A stretch of 64,000 nucleotides of DNA from Pseudomonas taiwanensis DSM 21245 (GCF_000425785.1 NZ_AUEC01000025.1:52040-116039), one strand, 5' to 3'. Positions 9,623-18,323 are shown, counted from the first letter of the stretch. Numbers and translations: made by a program. The notes: generated from the sequence alone by a model not told the origin.

Positions 9623-9653
9623 CCCATGCAATATAAGGATTTACCCATACAAT
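9623..9653. promoter_or_regulatory. Direct repeats, candidate MocR operator
   Basis: CCCATGCAAT (9623-9632) and CCCATACAAT (9644-9653) are two direct repeats with one mismatch, 21 bp apart start to start, which is two helical turns. They lie between the divergent MocR and dehydratase genes. Characterised MocR regulators such as GabR and PdxR bind direct repeats in the same setting, so this is the likely operator; that assignment is inference. Confidence 0.55.
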
Positions 9654-9703
9654 GCCCGGCGCATAGGATCGGATCAACCTCTTGACCCTAAAGGATGACC
9701 GTC

Positions 9704-10669
9704 ATGTTCGACCTAGCCGCCCTGCGTGAAGCCGCTGAATTCGTCCACCAGCATATCCCCGCCACCGCGCAGCATGCCTGGCCTTTGCTGGCTGCCCGGC
9801 TGGGGTGCGAGGTATGGGTCAAGCATGAGAACCATGCGCCTACCGGGGCATTCAAGGTGCGCGGCGGGCTGGTGTACGTGCGCTCGTTGCTGGCCTGCGG
9901 CAACCCACCCCAAGGCCTGGTCACTGCGACCCGTGGCAACCATGGCCAGAGCATGGCGATGGCGGCGCGACGGGCAGGCTTGCCGTTGGTGATCGTGGTA
10001 CCGGAGGGGAATTCCAGGGAGAAGAACGCTGCCATGCGAGCACTTGGCGCCGAGCTGGTCGAGCACGGCGCGGACTTCGACGTGGCCCGCGAAGAGGCCA
10101 GCCGAATAGCCGCGGCGCGTGGCTATACCATGGTGCCCGCGTTCCACCCGGAGCTGGTGCGCGGGGTGGCGACCTACGCCCTGGAGCTGTTCGAAGCGGT
10201 GGCTGAGCTGGACTGCGTGTATGTGCCGATCGGCATGGGCTCGGGCATTTGCGGGCTGATCCAGGCGCGCAACCTGCTTGGCTTGAAGACCGAGATCGTA
10301 GGTGTGGTTTCCAGTGCGGCCGATGCCTATGCACAAAGCTTCGAGCAAGGACGCATCGTTACCACCGCCACTGCCAATACTTTCGCCGATGGCATGGCCT
10401 GCCGGGTTCCCAATGCCGATGCCCTCGCCCTGGTGCGCGAGCATGCGGCACGTATCGTGCGCGTGGACGACAGTGAAATCGCCCAGGCGATGCGCCTGTA
10501 CCACGAAGCGACCCACAATACCTCCGAAGGTGCTGGAGCCGCGCCGCTGGCAGCGTTGATGCAGGAGCGGGGCAGGCAGGCTGGCAAGCGTGTGGCGGTA
10601 GTGCTCAGTGGGGCGAATGTGGACCGCGATCTGTATGCGCGGGCTCTGGCTGGCATCGAGCAACTCTGA
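9704..10669 (+). CDS. PLP-dependent threonine/serine dehydratase-like enzyme
   Basis: A 321-residue fold-type II PLP enzyme. The Schiff-base Lys is in PTGAFKVRGG (about residue 51), and the phosphate-binding glycine loop is GMGSGICGL. It is shorter than biosynthetic IlvA and has no ACT domain, so it is the catabolic type that deaminates threonine, serine or a hydroxylated aspartate to a 2-oxo acid and ammonia. Which amino acid is used cannot be read from the sequence. The start at 9704 is chosen because AAGGA lies 8 bp before it; an ATG at 9695 has no spacing. It is divergent from, and probably controlled by, the MocR regulator. Confidence 0.85.
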   Translation: MFDLAALREAAEFVHQHIPATAQHAWPLLAARLGCEVWVKHENHAPTGAFKVRGGLVYVRSLLACGNPPQGLVTATRGNHGQSMAMAARRAGLPLVIVVPEGNSREKNAAMRALGAELVEHGADFDVAREEASRIAAARGYTMVPAFHPELVRGVATYALELFEAVAELDCVYVPIGMGSGICGLIQARNLLGLKTEIVGVVSSAADAYAQSFEQGRIVTTATANTFADGMACRVPNADALALVREHAARIVRVDDSEIAQAMRLYHEATHNTSEGAGAAPLAALMQERGRQAGKRVAVVLSGANVDRDLYARALAGIEQL

Positions 10670-10797
10670 GCCCATGGCAGGTCCAGGGTATTCAAGGGCA
10701 AGCCAATCTGGCTTGAGCAAGCGCCATGGCTTCCCATACAGTGCGCCAGTGTGCGCGCCGTGAACGCGCCTGTCTTCAACCTGTAGTCGAGTTTCCG

Positions 10798-11442
10798 ATG
10801 CCTTTCTCCAACGGTTTTCTTCTGAGCCTGTCCCTGTGCCTGGATATCGGGGTGGCCAACATCGCCATGATCACACTCGCCATGCAGCGTGGTTTTCTCC
10901 AGGGCTTCTGGCTGGGCCTTGGCACTTGCGTGGGCGACTTGATCTATGCCGTGGCGGCGTTGGCCGGGATGACCGTTCTGTTGCAGTTCGAAGCCGTGCG
11001 CTGGGCCTTGTGGCTAGGGGGCTCGGCCTTGCTGGTGTGGTTCGCGCTGAAGATGTTGCTGGCAGCCTGGCGTGGCGGGCACATGGAGGCGCGAGGGCAA
11101 GTGGTGGTGGAATCGGGCTGGCGGGAGTTCCTGCGGGGGATCTTCCTGGCCATGTCGTCGCCCAGCGCCATCCTGTGGTTCGCGGCAGTGGGCGGGGTGC
11201 TGATTTCCCGTTCCGGGGGCGGTACTGCGCTGGAGGCGGGGTTGTTCCTTGGTGGCTTCCTCGCTGCAGGCCTGGTCTGGTGCCTGACCCTCTGTGGTAT
11301 CGCCAGTCATGGCGGACGCCTGCTGGGCGACCGCTTGTTGACCTGGTCCTACCTGCTGTCAGCGGCGATCTTTTGTTATTTCGCGGTGTATGTGGTCGTT
11401 TCCGGCTACCGCGAATTCATCCTGGCAAGCCCCCCCTTGTAA
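10798..11442 (+). CDS. LysE/RhtB family amino-acid exporter
   Basis: A 214-residue integral membrane protein with about six transmembrane helices and the LysE-family features GFLLSLSLCLDIGVANIAMI near the N-terminus, GLGTCVGDLIYA near residue 45 and SSPSAILWFAAVGG at about 120. LysE/RhtB proteins export amino acids such as lysine, threonine or homoserine. The gene follows the dehydratase-like gene by 128 bp, so the two may serve the same amino acid, but no shared operon is certain. The ATG at 10798 begins the first hydrophobic helix; the longer open frame adds an unlikely Cys/Arg-rich stretch. Confidence 0.85.
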   Translation: MPFSNGFLLSLSLCLDIGVANIAMITLAMQRGFLQGFWLGLGTCVGDLIYAVAALAGMTVLLQFEAVRWALWLGGSALLVWFALKMLLAAWRGGHMEARGQVVVESGWREFLRGIFLAMSSPSAILWFAAVGGVLISRSGGGTALEAGLFLGGFLAAGLVWCLTLCGIASHGGRLLGDRLLTWSYLLSAAIFCYFAVYVVVSGYREFILASPPL

Positions 11443-11583
11443 ACCGTCGAGCCTGGGTGCGAACGGACAGCCGGTGGCAGGGCAGGGGCATGGGTCAAGT
11501 GCCAGGTGACGGATCTGCGCTACGCTATCGAACCAGCACGGGCCAGGCATGCTTGCCTGGGCTCGATCAATGAGGTGATGGAC

Positions 11584-12060
11584 ATGAGCACACTACCGAT
11601 TCCCCCCGTACGCTACGAGGATGGCCGGGCGCTGACGCTTGTGGGTTTGTGCGAGCGTTTCAACCTGAGCAATCTTGCTGGGCTGCCCTTGCTGTGGCAG
11701 CGTTTCGTCGAACACGGTGGCGATACGCCGTGGCTGCTCGGCAAAGACAGTTACGGCGTGTGCTATCACCCCGACGAACGTGGCGGTTTCGACTACCTGG
11801 CGGCGGTCGAACTGAGTACCGACAGGACCCTTGCGCCAGGATTCACGACGCTGGCACTGGCACCGCAGCATTACGCTGTGTTCGAACATCATGGCAGCCT
11901 GCAAGCGCTGAAGGGGACCTTCCAGGGCCTGTTTGCCTGGTTGGCCCAGTCCGGCCTGCAGCAGGCCGATGCGGCGCTGTTCGAGCGCTACCCGGCAGGT
12001 TTCGACCCGACGGACCCAAACGCTGCGATGGAAATCTGGGTGCCGTTGCAACGCAAATAA
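11584..12060 (+). CDS. GyrI-like (AraC effector-binding type) protein
   Basis: A 158-residue protein with the SOUL/GyrI-like small-molecule-binding fold (YGVCYHPDERGGFDYLAAVEL, then LAPQHYAVFEHHGSLQALKGTFQGLFAWL, and a C-terminal MEIWVPLQ strand). Such stand-alone domains bind hydrophobic cations or other ligands, or inhibit gyrase. GAGG at 11572-11575 fits the ATG at 11584 better than that at 11578. It lies just upstream of the ECF42-associated operon and may share its physiology, but it is separated from it by a candidate promoter at 12072. Confidence 0.8.
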   Translation: MSTLPIPPVRYEDGRALTLVGLCERFNLSNLAGLPLLWQRFVEHGGDTPWLLGKDSYGVCYHPDERGGFDYLAAVELSTDRTLAPGFTTLALAPQHYAVFEHHGSLQALKGTFQGLFAWLAQSGLQQADAALFERYPAGFDPTDPNAAMEIWVPLQRK

Positions 12061-12071
12061 ATTCATCGCCC

Positions 12072-12098
12072 TGTCGATTTCCCCCGCTACCGTTCGAC
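12072..12098 (+). promoter_or_regulatory. Candidate ECF42-dependent promoter
   Basis: TGTCGA at 12072-12077 is followed after 17 bases by CGAC at 12095-12098, about 65 bp before the SnoaL-like gene. From memory, characterised ECF42 sigma factors recognise a TGTCGA -35 and a CGA/TC -10. The last gene of the downstream operon encodes an ECF42-type factor, so autoregulation is likely. The match is by eye only. Confidence 0.5.
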
Positions 12099-12163
12099 CA
12101 AGAGGTGAAGGCGCAGGAGATACCTGCGCCAAAATGCTCATGACCGAGCGCAGGAGTTCGCCG

Positions 12164-12589
12164 ATGAACAGCGCAGCTGAAACCGAAATCCGTCAACTCA
12201 TCGACACCTGGATGCAGGCCGTTCGCGACCGCGACCTGGATGGCATTGCCGCGCCCTATGCCGAGGATATCGTCGCCTTCGATGCCATCAAGGAACTGCA
12301 GTTCAAGGGCAAGGCTGCCTACCGGGCGCACTGGGAAATGTGCATGGGCTTTTGCACCGGGCCGATGATCTTCGAGTGTGCCGAACTCACCGTACACGCA
12401 GACGGTGACCTGGGCGTGGCCCACTGGCTCAACCGTTGCGGGCCATCGGACGATGAAAACCAATGTGGCTTCATGCGTGCCACGGTCGCCTATCGTCGGC
12501 GCGCCGGGCAATGGCAGGTTATTCACGAGCACTGGTCGGCGCCGTTCGACATGGAAACGCAAAAAGCACTGTTCGATCTCAAGCCCTGA
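12164..12589 (+). CDS. SnoaL-like (NTF2-fold) protein
   Basis: A 141-residue protein with the NTF2-like pattern: an N-terminal helix IRQLIDTWMQAVRDRDLDGIAAPYAEDIVAFDA, the FKGKAAYRAHWEMCM segment, and a C-terminal strand pair (FMRATVAYRRRAGQWQVIHEHWSAPF). SnoaL/YybH-type proteins are small cone-shaped enzymes or ligand binders, and the reaction cannot be inferred here. The start is set by AGGAG at 12152-12156. It is the first gene of a four-gene run with YciI, SRPBCC and ECF42 sigma genes (gaps 44, 21 and -1 bp). Confidence 0.82.
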   Translation: MNSAAETEIRQLIDTWMQAVRDRDLDGIAAPYAEDIVAFDAIKELQFKGKAAYRAHWEMCMGFCTGPMIFECAELTVHADGDLGVAHWLNRCGPSDDENQCGFMRATVAYRRRAGQWQVIHEHWSAPFDMETQKALFDLKP

Positions 12590-12633
12590 GTCGATATCGC
12601 CAAACGCACTGCGCCCATCCCCTGGAGGCGACC

Positions 12634-12978
12634 ATGAAATACCTGTGCCTGGTCTATTGTGACGAAGGGCTGTTGCACAGCCTGCCCGACAGCCCCGAAG
12701 ACGCCGAATGCATGGCTTACGCACAGTCATTGCAGCACTCCGGGCGCATGCTGGCGGCCGAGGCACTCAAGCCTGTGCAGACCGCCACCACGGTACGCAT
12801 GCGAGGCGGCCGCATGAGCCTGACCGATGGGCCGTTCGCCGAAACCAAGGAGCAACTGGCGGGTTTTTACCTGGTGGATGCCCGGGACTTGAACGAAGCC
12901 TTGAATATCGCCAAGGGTATCCCGGCGGCGCGGGTCGGCAGCGTGGAAGTGCGACCGGTGCGTGATCTGCAACCCTGA
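12634..12978 (+). CDS. YciI-like DGPF-domain protein
   Basis: A 114-residue YCII-related protein with the diagnostic LTDGPFAETKEQLAGFYLVDA (DGPF at residues 65-68). The N-terminal KYLCLVYCDEG strand and the C-terminal VEVRPV strand complete a ferredoxin-like fold. DGPF proteins are repeatedly encoded next to ECF42 sigma factors, and one is present here two genes upstream of such a factor. Their biochemical role is unknown. The ATG at 12634 has a GGAGG ribosome binding site. Confidence 0.92.
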   Translation: MKYLCLVYCDEGLLHSLPDSPEDAECMAYAQSLQHSGRMLAAEALKPVQTATTVRMRGGRMSLTDGPFAETKEQLAGFYLVDARDLNEALNIAKGIPAARVGSVEVRPVRDLQP

Positions 12979-12999
12979 CCTGAGCGGAGTACAACAATA

Positions 13000-13485
13000 A
13001 TGACGCTGGCACCCCTTGCAGAAGCGAAACACGAACTTTCCATCAGCCGCCTGATCGATGCCCCGCCGGCCAAAGTGTTTCGTGCCTGGACCGAACCTCA
13101 ATGGTTGATGCAGTGGTGGGGGCCGCACGGCATGACCACCCCGCAGTGCGAGATGCAGCTATGGGTGGGCGGCTTGTTCCGGACCCTGATGCGCGCACCC
13201 GATGGCAGCGAGTTCCCGACCCAGGGGGTGTTCCTCGAAATCGCAGCACCCCGACGCCTGGTGTTCACCGATGCCTTCGGACCGGGTTGGGTACCGTCGG
13301 ACAAGGCATTCATGACAGCGGTGGTGACCTTCGACGAGGAACAGGGCAAGACCCGCTACACCGCACGCGCCTGGCACTGGAGTGCAGCCGATAGCCTGGC
13401 CCATGAAGAGATGGGCTTTCATCAGGGCTGGGGAGAAAGCCTGGACCGGCTGGTGGAGGTTGTGACTCAGCGGATGCCGGACTGA
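13000..13485 (+). CDS. SRPBCC/AHSA1-family protein
   Basis: A 161-residue START-like protein. The opening SISRLIDAPPAKVFRAWTEPQWLMQWWGPHGMTTP and the C-terminal HWSAADSLAHEEMGFHQGWGESLDRLVEVV are typical of the AHSA1/CalC branch of the SRPBCC fold, which has a hydrophobic ligand pocket. The ligand is unknown. Its stop codon overlaps the start codon of the sigma-factor gene by one base (TGATG), so translation is coupled and the two products are probably made in a fixed ratio. Confidence 0.9.
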   Translation: MTLAPLAEAKHELSISRLIDAPPAKVFRAWTEPQWLMQWWGPHGMTTPQCEMQLWVGGLFRTLMRAPDGSEFPTQGVFLEIAAPRRLVFTDAFGPGWVPSDKAFMTAVVTFDEEQGKTRYTARAWHWSAADSLAHEEMGFHQGWGESLDRLVEVVTQRMPD

Positions 13486-14723
13486 TGGTCGAGCTTGCGC
13501 AGGTCCGTGCCGAAGTCGAAGCGGTGTACCGGCGCGATTCACGGCGCATCCTGGCCACCCTGATCCGCTTGCTCGGTGACTTCGACTTGGCCGAGGAGGC
13601 CATGCACGAGGCCTTCTTCATCGCCGTCGACCGTTGGCGGCAGGCGGGCATTCCCGACAACCCGCGGGCATGGCTGGTGTCGACCGGTCGTTTCAAGGCC
13701 ATCGATGCCCTGCGCCGGCGTGCCCGTTTCGACCGCTCCCAGGCAGACCTCATCATGCTCATCGAAGGCCAGGTTCAGGACCCCAGTGAGGACGCGTTGC
13801 TCGCCGACGACCGCTTGCGGCTGATCTTCACCTGTTGCCACCCGGCGTTGGCTGCCGACGCTCAGGTACCCTTGACCCTACGTGAAGTCTGCGACCTGAC
13901 CACCGAGCAGATTGCCCGGGCCTTTCTGCTAAGCCCAGCGACGATTGCCCAGCGCATCGTGCGCGCCAAGGCGAAGATCCGCGATGCTGGCATCCCTTAC
14001 CAGGTCCCGGCGTTGAACGAACTGCCCGAGCGTCTGGAAAGCGTGCTGCGAGTGATCTACCTGGTGTTCAACGAAGGCTATTCGGCGTCATCCGGTGCAT
14101 GGCTGCTGCAACAGGAACTGACCGATGAGGCGATCCGCTTGGGGCGGCTGCTGGTCGATCTGTTACCCGACCCTGAGGTGATCGGCCTGTTGGCCTTGAT
14201 GCTGTTGCAGGCATCAAGGCAGCAGGCGCGCAGCGATGCCCAAGGCAACCTGGTGTTGCTGGAACAACAGGACCGCCGCTTGTGGAACCACCAGCAGATC
14301 GCCGAAGGCTGTGCCCTGGTGCGTCAAGCGCTGCGCAGCCGGGCTTTTGGCGCTTATACCTTGCAGGCTGCGATTGCCGCGGTGCATGCCGAAGCTACCT
14401 CGGCAGAGCAGACCGACTGGGCCGAGATTGTCGGGCTTTACGATGAACTGCTGCGGCGATGGCCGTCGGCTGTGGTTGGGCTCAATCGCGCGGTGGCGCT
14501 GGCCAAGCGCGATGGGCCGCAGGCCGGACTGCGGGCGCTTGAATCGGTGCTGGCCGACGGGGCGTTGCAGGACTATCACCTGGCGCATGCGGCGCGGGCT
14601 GAACTGCATCAGCAGTTGGGGCACGTGGAGCAGGCTCGCGCGGCCTGGAAGCAAGCACTGTCGCTAACGCGGCAGGAGCCAGAGCGGCGGCATATAGAAA
14701 GTCGCCTGCGCTCGCTTGGGTGA
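13485..14723 (+). CDS. ECF42-type RNA polymerase sigma factor with C-terminal extension
   Basis: A 412-residue sigma-70-family protein, more than twice the usual ECF length. Region 2 occupies about residues 10-85 (LATLIRLLGDFDLAEEAMHEAFFIAVDRW) and region 4 about 110-165, with the LRLIFTCCHPAL signature and LTTEQIARAFLLSPATIAQRIVRAKAKI. Residues 190-412 form a helical TPR-like extension ending in repeated A-rich helices. This is the ECF42 layout: no anti-sigma gene, a built-in C-terminal control domain, and linked DGPF proteins. It probably transcribes its own operon from the TGTCGA promoter at 12072. The inducing signal is unknown. Confidence 0.92.
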   Translation: MVELAQVRAEVEAVYRRDSRRILATLIRLLGDFDLAEEAMHEAFFIAVDRWRQAGIPDNPRAWLVSTGRFKAIDALRRRARFDRSQADLIMLIEGQVQDPSEDALLADDRLRLIFTCCHPALAADAQVPLTLREVCDLTTEQIARAFLLSPATIAQRIVRAKAKIRDAGIPYQVPALNELPERLESVLRVIYLVFNEGYSASSGAWLLQQELTDEAIRLGRLLVDLLPDPEVIGLLALMLLQASRQQARSDAQGNLVLLEQQDRRLWNHQQIAEGCALVRQALRSRAFGAYTLQAAIAAVHAEATSAEQTDWAEIVGLYDELLRRWPSAVVGLNRAVALAKRDGPQAGLRALESVLADGALQDYHLAHAARAELHQQLGHVEQARAAWKQALSLTRQEPERRHIESRLRSLG

Positions 14724-14741
14724 TGGCGTTGCTGGACTTAT

Positions 14742-14757
14742 CGCCGGCAAGCCGGCG
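14742..14757. repeat. REP-like element
   Basis: CGCCGGC (14742-14748) and GCCGGCG (14751-14757) separated by AA, followed by CCTACAGG. The same core occurs at about 42332 and, inverted, at 50991. It sits in the 3' flank of the sigma-factor gene, and a further GTAGGCGCGGGCTT copy follows at about 14780. Confidence 0.65.
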
Positions 14758-14827
14758 CCTACAGGTCGAAACGATGAGGGTGTAGGCGCGGGCTTAACGG
14801 CGATGAGGCTATCGCAGACTTACCCGA

Positions 14828-15298
14828 TCAGCAGGCCACGAAGTTCGGCGGCGACACCAGATCGACGGTCTGCTGCTTGCGCGGCGCCAGGATCTCGGCC
14901 TCACCCTCGACCACCAGTTCATCGTTCTGGTTGTACACGTTGGTGGCGATGCGCACCTTGAACTTAGGCAGCTTTTCGAGGATTTCCAGGCGCACGGTCA
15001 GGGTATCGCCAATTTTCACCGGCTTCTGGAAGCTCATTTTCTGGCCCAGGTAAATGGTGCCAGGGCCAGGCAGGGTGCAGGCCACCGCGGCGCTGATCAG
15101 GGCGCCGCTGAACATGCCGTGGGCAATGCGCTCGCGGAACATGCTCTTGGCGGCGAACTCGGCATCCAGGTGGACCGGGTTGTGGTCACCTGACATCGCG
15201 GCGAACAGCTGGATGTCGCGTTCTTCCACGGACTTTTCGTAGCTGGCCTTCTGGCCGACTTCAAGGGCTTCGTAAGGCGTGTTGGTGACCTGGGTCAT
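14828..15298 (-). CDS. phaJ1: (R)-specific enoyl-CoA hydratase (MaoC family)
   Basis: A 156-residue single hot-dog-fold hydratase. The catalytic segment FAAMSGDHNPVHLD has Asp38 and His43, and ERIAHGMFSGALIS follows, as in PhaJ1 of P. aeruginosa, which has the same length. PhaJ converts trans-2-enoyl-CoA from beta-oxidation into (R)-3-hydroxyacyl-CoA, the precursor of medium-chain polyhydroxyalkanoate. It lies 33 bp downstream of an alpha/beta hydrolase gene in the same direction and divergent from two fadD genes, which supply acyl-CoA. AAGGAAG precedes the start at 15298. Confidence 0.9.
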   Translation of the reverse strand: MTQVTNTPYEALEVGQKASYEKSVEERDIQLFAAMSGDHNPVHLDAEFAAKSMFRERIAHGMFSGALISAAVACTLPGPGTIYLGQKMSFQKPVKIGDTLTVRLEILEKLPKFKVRIATNVYNQNDELVVEGEAEILAPRKQQTVDLVSPPNFVAC

Positions 15299-15331
15299 CG
15301 GGGCTTCCTTAATGGACGGACGAGGCGGCTT

Positions 15332-16276
15332 TCATTCACTGCGGGCAGGGCGGTCCAGGACCAGCGCTTGTTCCAGCCAGCCGAGCAGATCGGCGGTAAC
15401 CTCGTCACGATTGGTTTCATTGAGTACTTCGTGCCGCGCCTGAGCATACACGCGCAGTTGCACATGTCGATTGCCGGTCGCGCGCAGCGCGTCAGCCAGA
15501 TGGGTGAGACGCTTGCCAGCACTCACCGGATCACATTCGCCGCCCATGACCAGTATCGGCAGGTTCGGGTCGATCTGCGCCAGGTGCTTGGCCTGGCTGA
15601 TCTGTGCCAGTCCCTGCAGCAGATCGAGCCACAATTGGTTGGTGCAACGGAAGCCGCACAGCGGGTCATTCACATACAGGTCGACTTCCGAAGGGTCGCG
15701 GCTGAGCCAGTCGAAGGCGGTGCGATTGGGCTTGAACGCTTTGTTGAACGAGCCGAACGACAGCCAGTCGATCAGCGCGCTCTTGCCCAATGGGCCTTGG
15801 CGCCAGGCTTCCAGGCGGGCGATCAGGCGCGCCGCGCGATACAGCGCCGCTGGCTGGAAATTGGAGCCGCTCAGGATCGCCCCCTGAAGGCTGGCGCTGT
15901 GGTGCAACAGGTAAGCCTGGGCGATGTAGCTGCCCATGCTGTGTCCCAGCATGAACAGGGGGGTACCGGGGTATTGCTGGCCGATGTGCTGGGTAAGCAC
16001 GCCCAGGTCGTTGAGTACGGCATTCCAGCCATGTTGCTTGGCGAACAGGCCAAAGTTACCCCCTTCGGCAGTACGGCCGTGGCCCCGCAAATCCGGTGCG
16101 AACAAGGCAAAACCTGCGTTGCACAGCGCTTGGCCCAGGCGCTGGTAGCGGCCGGCGTGCTCGGCCATGCCATGCACCAGCAGCACGGCGGCCTTGACCG
16201 GCGTGGCCGGCAACCATTGGTGCACATACAGGCTGCAATGCTCGCTGGCGGGGAGCCAGAAGGCGTCGTAAGGCAT
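15332..16276 (-). CDS. Alpha/beta hydrolase, monoacylglycerol-lipase type
   Basis: A 314-residue hydrolase. The oxyanion-hole region is LLVHGMAEHAGRY (about residues 33-44), the nucleophile elbow is GHSMG (111-115, Ser113), and the C-terminal YAQARHEVLNE carries the probable catalytic His. The HGMAEH motif points to monoacylglycerol lipase or lysophospholipase-like enzymes (Hydrolase_4). Being upstream of phaJ1 and divergent from fadD2, it probably releases fatty acids that FadD then activates. This gene order also exists in P. aeruginosa as far as I recall. Confidence 0.88.
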   Translation of the reverse strand: MPYDAFWLPASEHCSLYVHQWLPATPVKAAVLLVHGMAEHAGRYQRLGQALCNAGFALFAPDLRGHGRTAEGGNFGLFAKQHGWNAVLNDLGVLTQHIGQQYPGTPLFMLGHSMGSYIAQAYLLHHSASLQGAILSGSNFQPAALYRAARLIARLEAWRQGPLGKSALIDWLSFGSFNKAFKPNRTAFDWLSRDPSEVDLYVNDPLCGFRCTNQLWLDLLQGLAQISQAKHLAQIDPNLPILVMGGECDPVSAGKRLTHLADALRATGNRHVQLRVYAQARHEVLNETNRDEVTADLLGWLEQALVLDRPARSE

Positions 16277-16502
16277 GGCGGGTCCTTTGCGCGGGGGTCA
16301 GAGCACAGTTTATGCACAACCGGCCAGATTGCAGGAAGGGCACAAATAAGATTCACAATGTTAATGGCGACACTTGGCGTGTATGCCACCTTGAACTTAC
16401 CTGTTAACGTCAGATCAATGCCGTTTCGCCTCCGGGCGGAAGGGGCAAGGGACTAAAGGACAACGCGCCACATCGCGGGTCAAGGCAGAGGAACAATAAT
16501 AA

Positions 16503-18191
16503 ATGCAAGCCGAATTCTGGAATGACAAACGCCCGGCGGGCGTGCCATCCACCATCGACCTCAATGCTTACAAGTCTGTCGTCGAAGTCTTCGAGCGCTC
16601 ATGCAAGCGCTTTGCCGACCGTCCGGCGTTCAGCAACCTGGGAGTGACCCTGACTTACGCAGAGCTGGAGCGGCACTCGGCAGCCTTCGCCGCCTGGCTC
16701 GAGCACCACACCGACCTGAAGCCGGGCGATCGCATCGCCGTGCAGATGCCCAACGTCTTGCAGTACCCCATCGCCGTGTTCGGCGCGCTGCGGGCCGGCC
16801 TGATCGTGGTGAACACCAACCCGCTCTACACCGAACGCGAGATGCGCCATCAGTTCAAGGACTCCGGCGCCCGTGCGCTGGTGTACCTGAACATGTTCGG
16901 CAAGCGTGTGCAGGAAGTGTTGCCCGATACCGCCATCGAGTACCTGATCGAAGCCAGGATGGGCGACCTGCTGCCTGCAGCCAAGGGCTGGTTGATCAAC
17001 ACCGTGGTCGACAAGGTCAAGAAGATGGTGCCGGCCTATCGGTTACCTCAGGCCGTGCCGTTCCGCCAGGTACTGCGCCAGGGGCGCGACCTGACCCACA
17101 AGCCGGTGGAGCAGGGGCTGGACGATATCGCCGTGCTGCAGTACACCGGTGGCACGACCGGGCTGGCCAAGGGCGCGATGCTGACCCACGGTAACCTGGT
17201 GGCCAACATGCTTCAGGTGCTGGCCTGCTTCTCCCAGCATGGCCCGGATGGCCAGCGCTTGATCAAGGACGGGCAGGAAGTGATGATCGCGCCGCTGCCG
17301 CTGTACCACATCTATGCCTTTACCGCGAATTGCATGTGCATGATGGTCACCGGCAACCATAATGTACTCATCACCAATCCGCGTGATATCCCTGGCTTCA
17401 TCAAGGAGTTGGGCAAGTGGCGTTTCTCGGCGCTGCTGGGGCTGAACACGCTGTTCGTGGCATTGATGGACCACCCAGGGTTCAAGAACCTCGACTTCTC
17501 CGCACTGAAGGTCACCAACTCTGGCGGTACGGCCCTGGTCAAGGCCACCGCCGAGCGCTGGGAGAGTCTCACCGGCTGCCGCATCGTCGAGGGCTATGGC
17601 CTGACCGAGACTTCGCCGGTTGCCAGTACCAATCCTTATGGCCAGATGGCGCGCCTTGGCACCGTGGGAATTCCGGTGGCCGGCACGGCATTCAAGGTCA
17701 TCGACGATGACGGCAACGAGTTGGCGCTGGGCGAGCGGGGCGAGCTATGCATCAAGGGGCCGCAGGTGATGAAGGGTTATTGGCAGCAACCTGAAGCCAC
17801 CGCCCAGGCCCTGGATGCGGAGGGCTGGTTCAAGACCGGTGACATTGCGGTGATCGACCCGGATGGCTTCACCCGCATCGTTGACCGCAAGAAGGACATG
17901 ATCATCGTCTCGGGTTTCAATGTTTACCCCAACGAGATCGAAGACGTGATCATGGGGCACCCGCAGGTAGCCAACTGTGCCGCTATCGGCGTGCCGGACG
18001 AGCGCTCGGGGGAGGCGGTGAAACTGTTCGTAGTCCCTCGGGAAAAGGGGTTGAGCGTCGACGAACTCAAGGCCTACTGCAAGGCCAACTTCACGGGCTA
18101 CAAAGTGCCCAAGCACATCGTACTGCGAGATTCACTACCGATGACCCCTGTGGGTAAGATTCTGCGGCGGGAGCTGCGTGACATCGCCTGA
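16503..18191 (+). CDS. fadD2: Long-chain acyl-CoA synthetase (FadD2)
   Basis: A 562-residue AMP-forming ligase that activates fatty acids with ATP and CoA at the inner membrane. The ATP-binding loop YTGGTTGLAKGAMLTH is at about residues 215-230. GYGLTETSP, the D-G-W-F-KTGDIA region, the hinge RIVDRKKDMIIVSGFN and the C-terminal VGKILRRELR with the catalytic Lys are all present. It is the copy next to the alpha/beta hydrolase, which corresponds to fadD2 of P. aeruginosa. AGAGGAAC lies 8 bp before the start. It is a close paralogue of the next gene. Confidence 0.93.
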   Translation: MQAEFWNDKRPAGVPSTIDLNAYKSVVEVFERSCKRFADRPAFSNLGVTLTYAELERHSAAFAAWLEHHTDLKPGDRIAVQMPNVLQYPIAVFGALRAGLIVVNTNPLYTEREMRHQFKDSGARALVYLNMFGKRVQEVLPDTAIEYLIEARMGDLLPAAKGWLINTVVDKVKKMVPAYRLPQAVPFRQVLRQGRDLTHKPVEQGLDDIAVLQYTGGTTGLAKGAMLTHGNLVANMLQVLACFSQHGPDGQRLIKDGQEVMIAPLPLYHIYAFTANCMCMMVTGNHNVLITNPRDIPGFIKELGKWRFSALLGLNTLFVALMDHPGFKNLDFSALKVTNSGGTALVKATAERWESLTGCRIVEGYGLTETSPVASTNPYGQMARLGTVGIPVAGTAFKVIDDDGNELALGERGELCIKGPQVMKGYWQQPEATAQALDAEGWFKTGDIAVIDPDGFTRIVDRKKDMIIVSGFNVYPNEIEDVIMGHPQVANCAAIGVPDERSGEAVKLFVVPREKGLSVDELKAYCKANFTGYKVPKHIVLRDSLPMTPVGKILRRELRDIA

Positions 18192-18203
18192 TTCCAGGGT
18201 GGC

Positions 18204-18261
18204 CTCTTCGCGGCAGAACCCGCTCCCCTGGGTAATGGTGGGGCGGGTTTACCCGCGTATG
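18204..18261. repeat. REP pair downstream of fadD2
   Basis: CTCTTCGCGG..AACCCGCTCCCC (18204-18228) is followed by an inverted relative, GGGGCGGGTTTACCCGCGTATG (about 18240-18261; shown as three parts GGGGCGGG, TTTA, CCCGCG). This head-to-head arrangement is typical of P. putida REP doublets in 3' flanks and may stabilise or end the fadD2 mRNA. Confidence 0.55.
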
Positions 18262-18323
18262 CCGTGGAGCCGCTCTAGAATGCACCTTCATGCGCACTTT
18301 GCGACATTTTGGATAAATACTCT

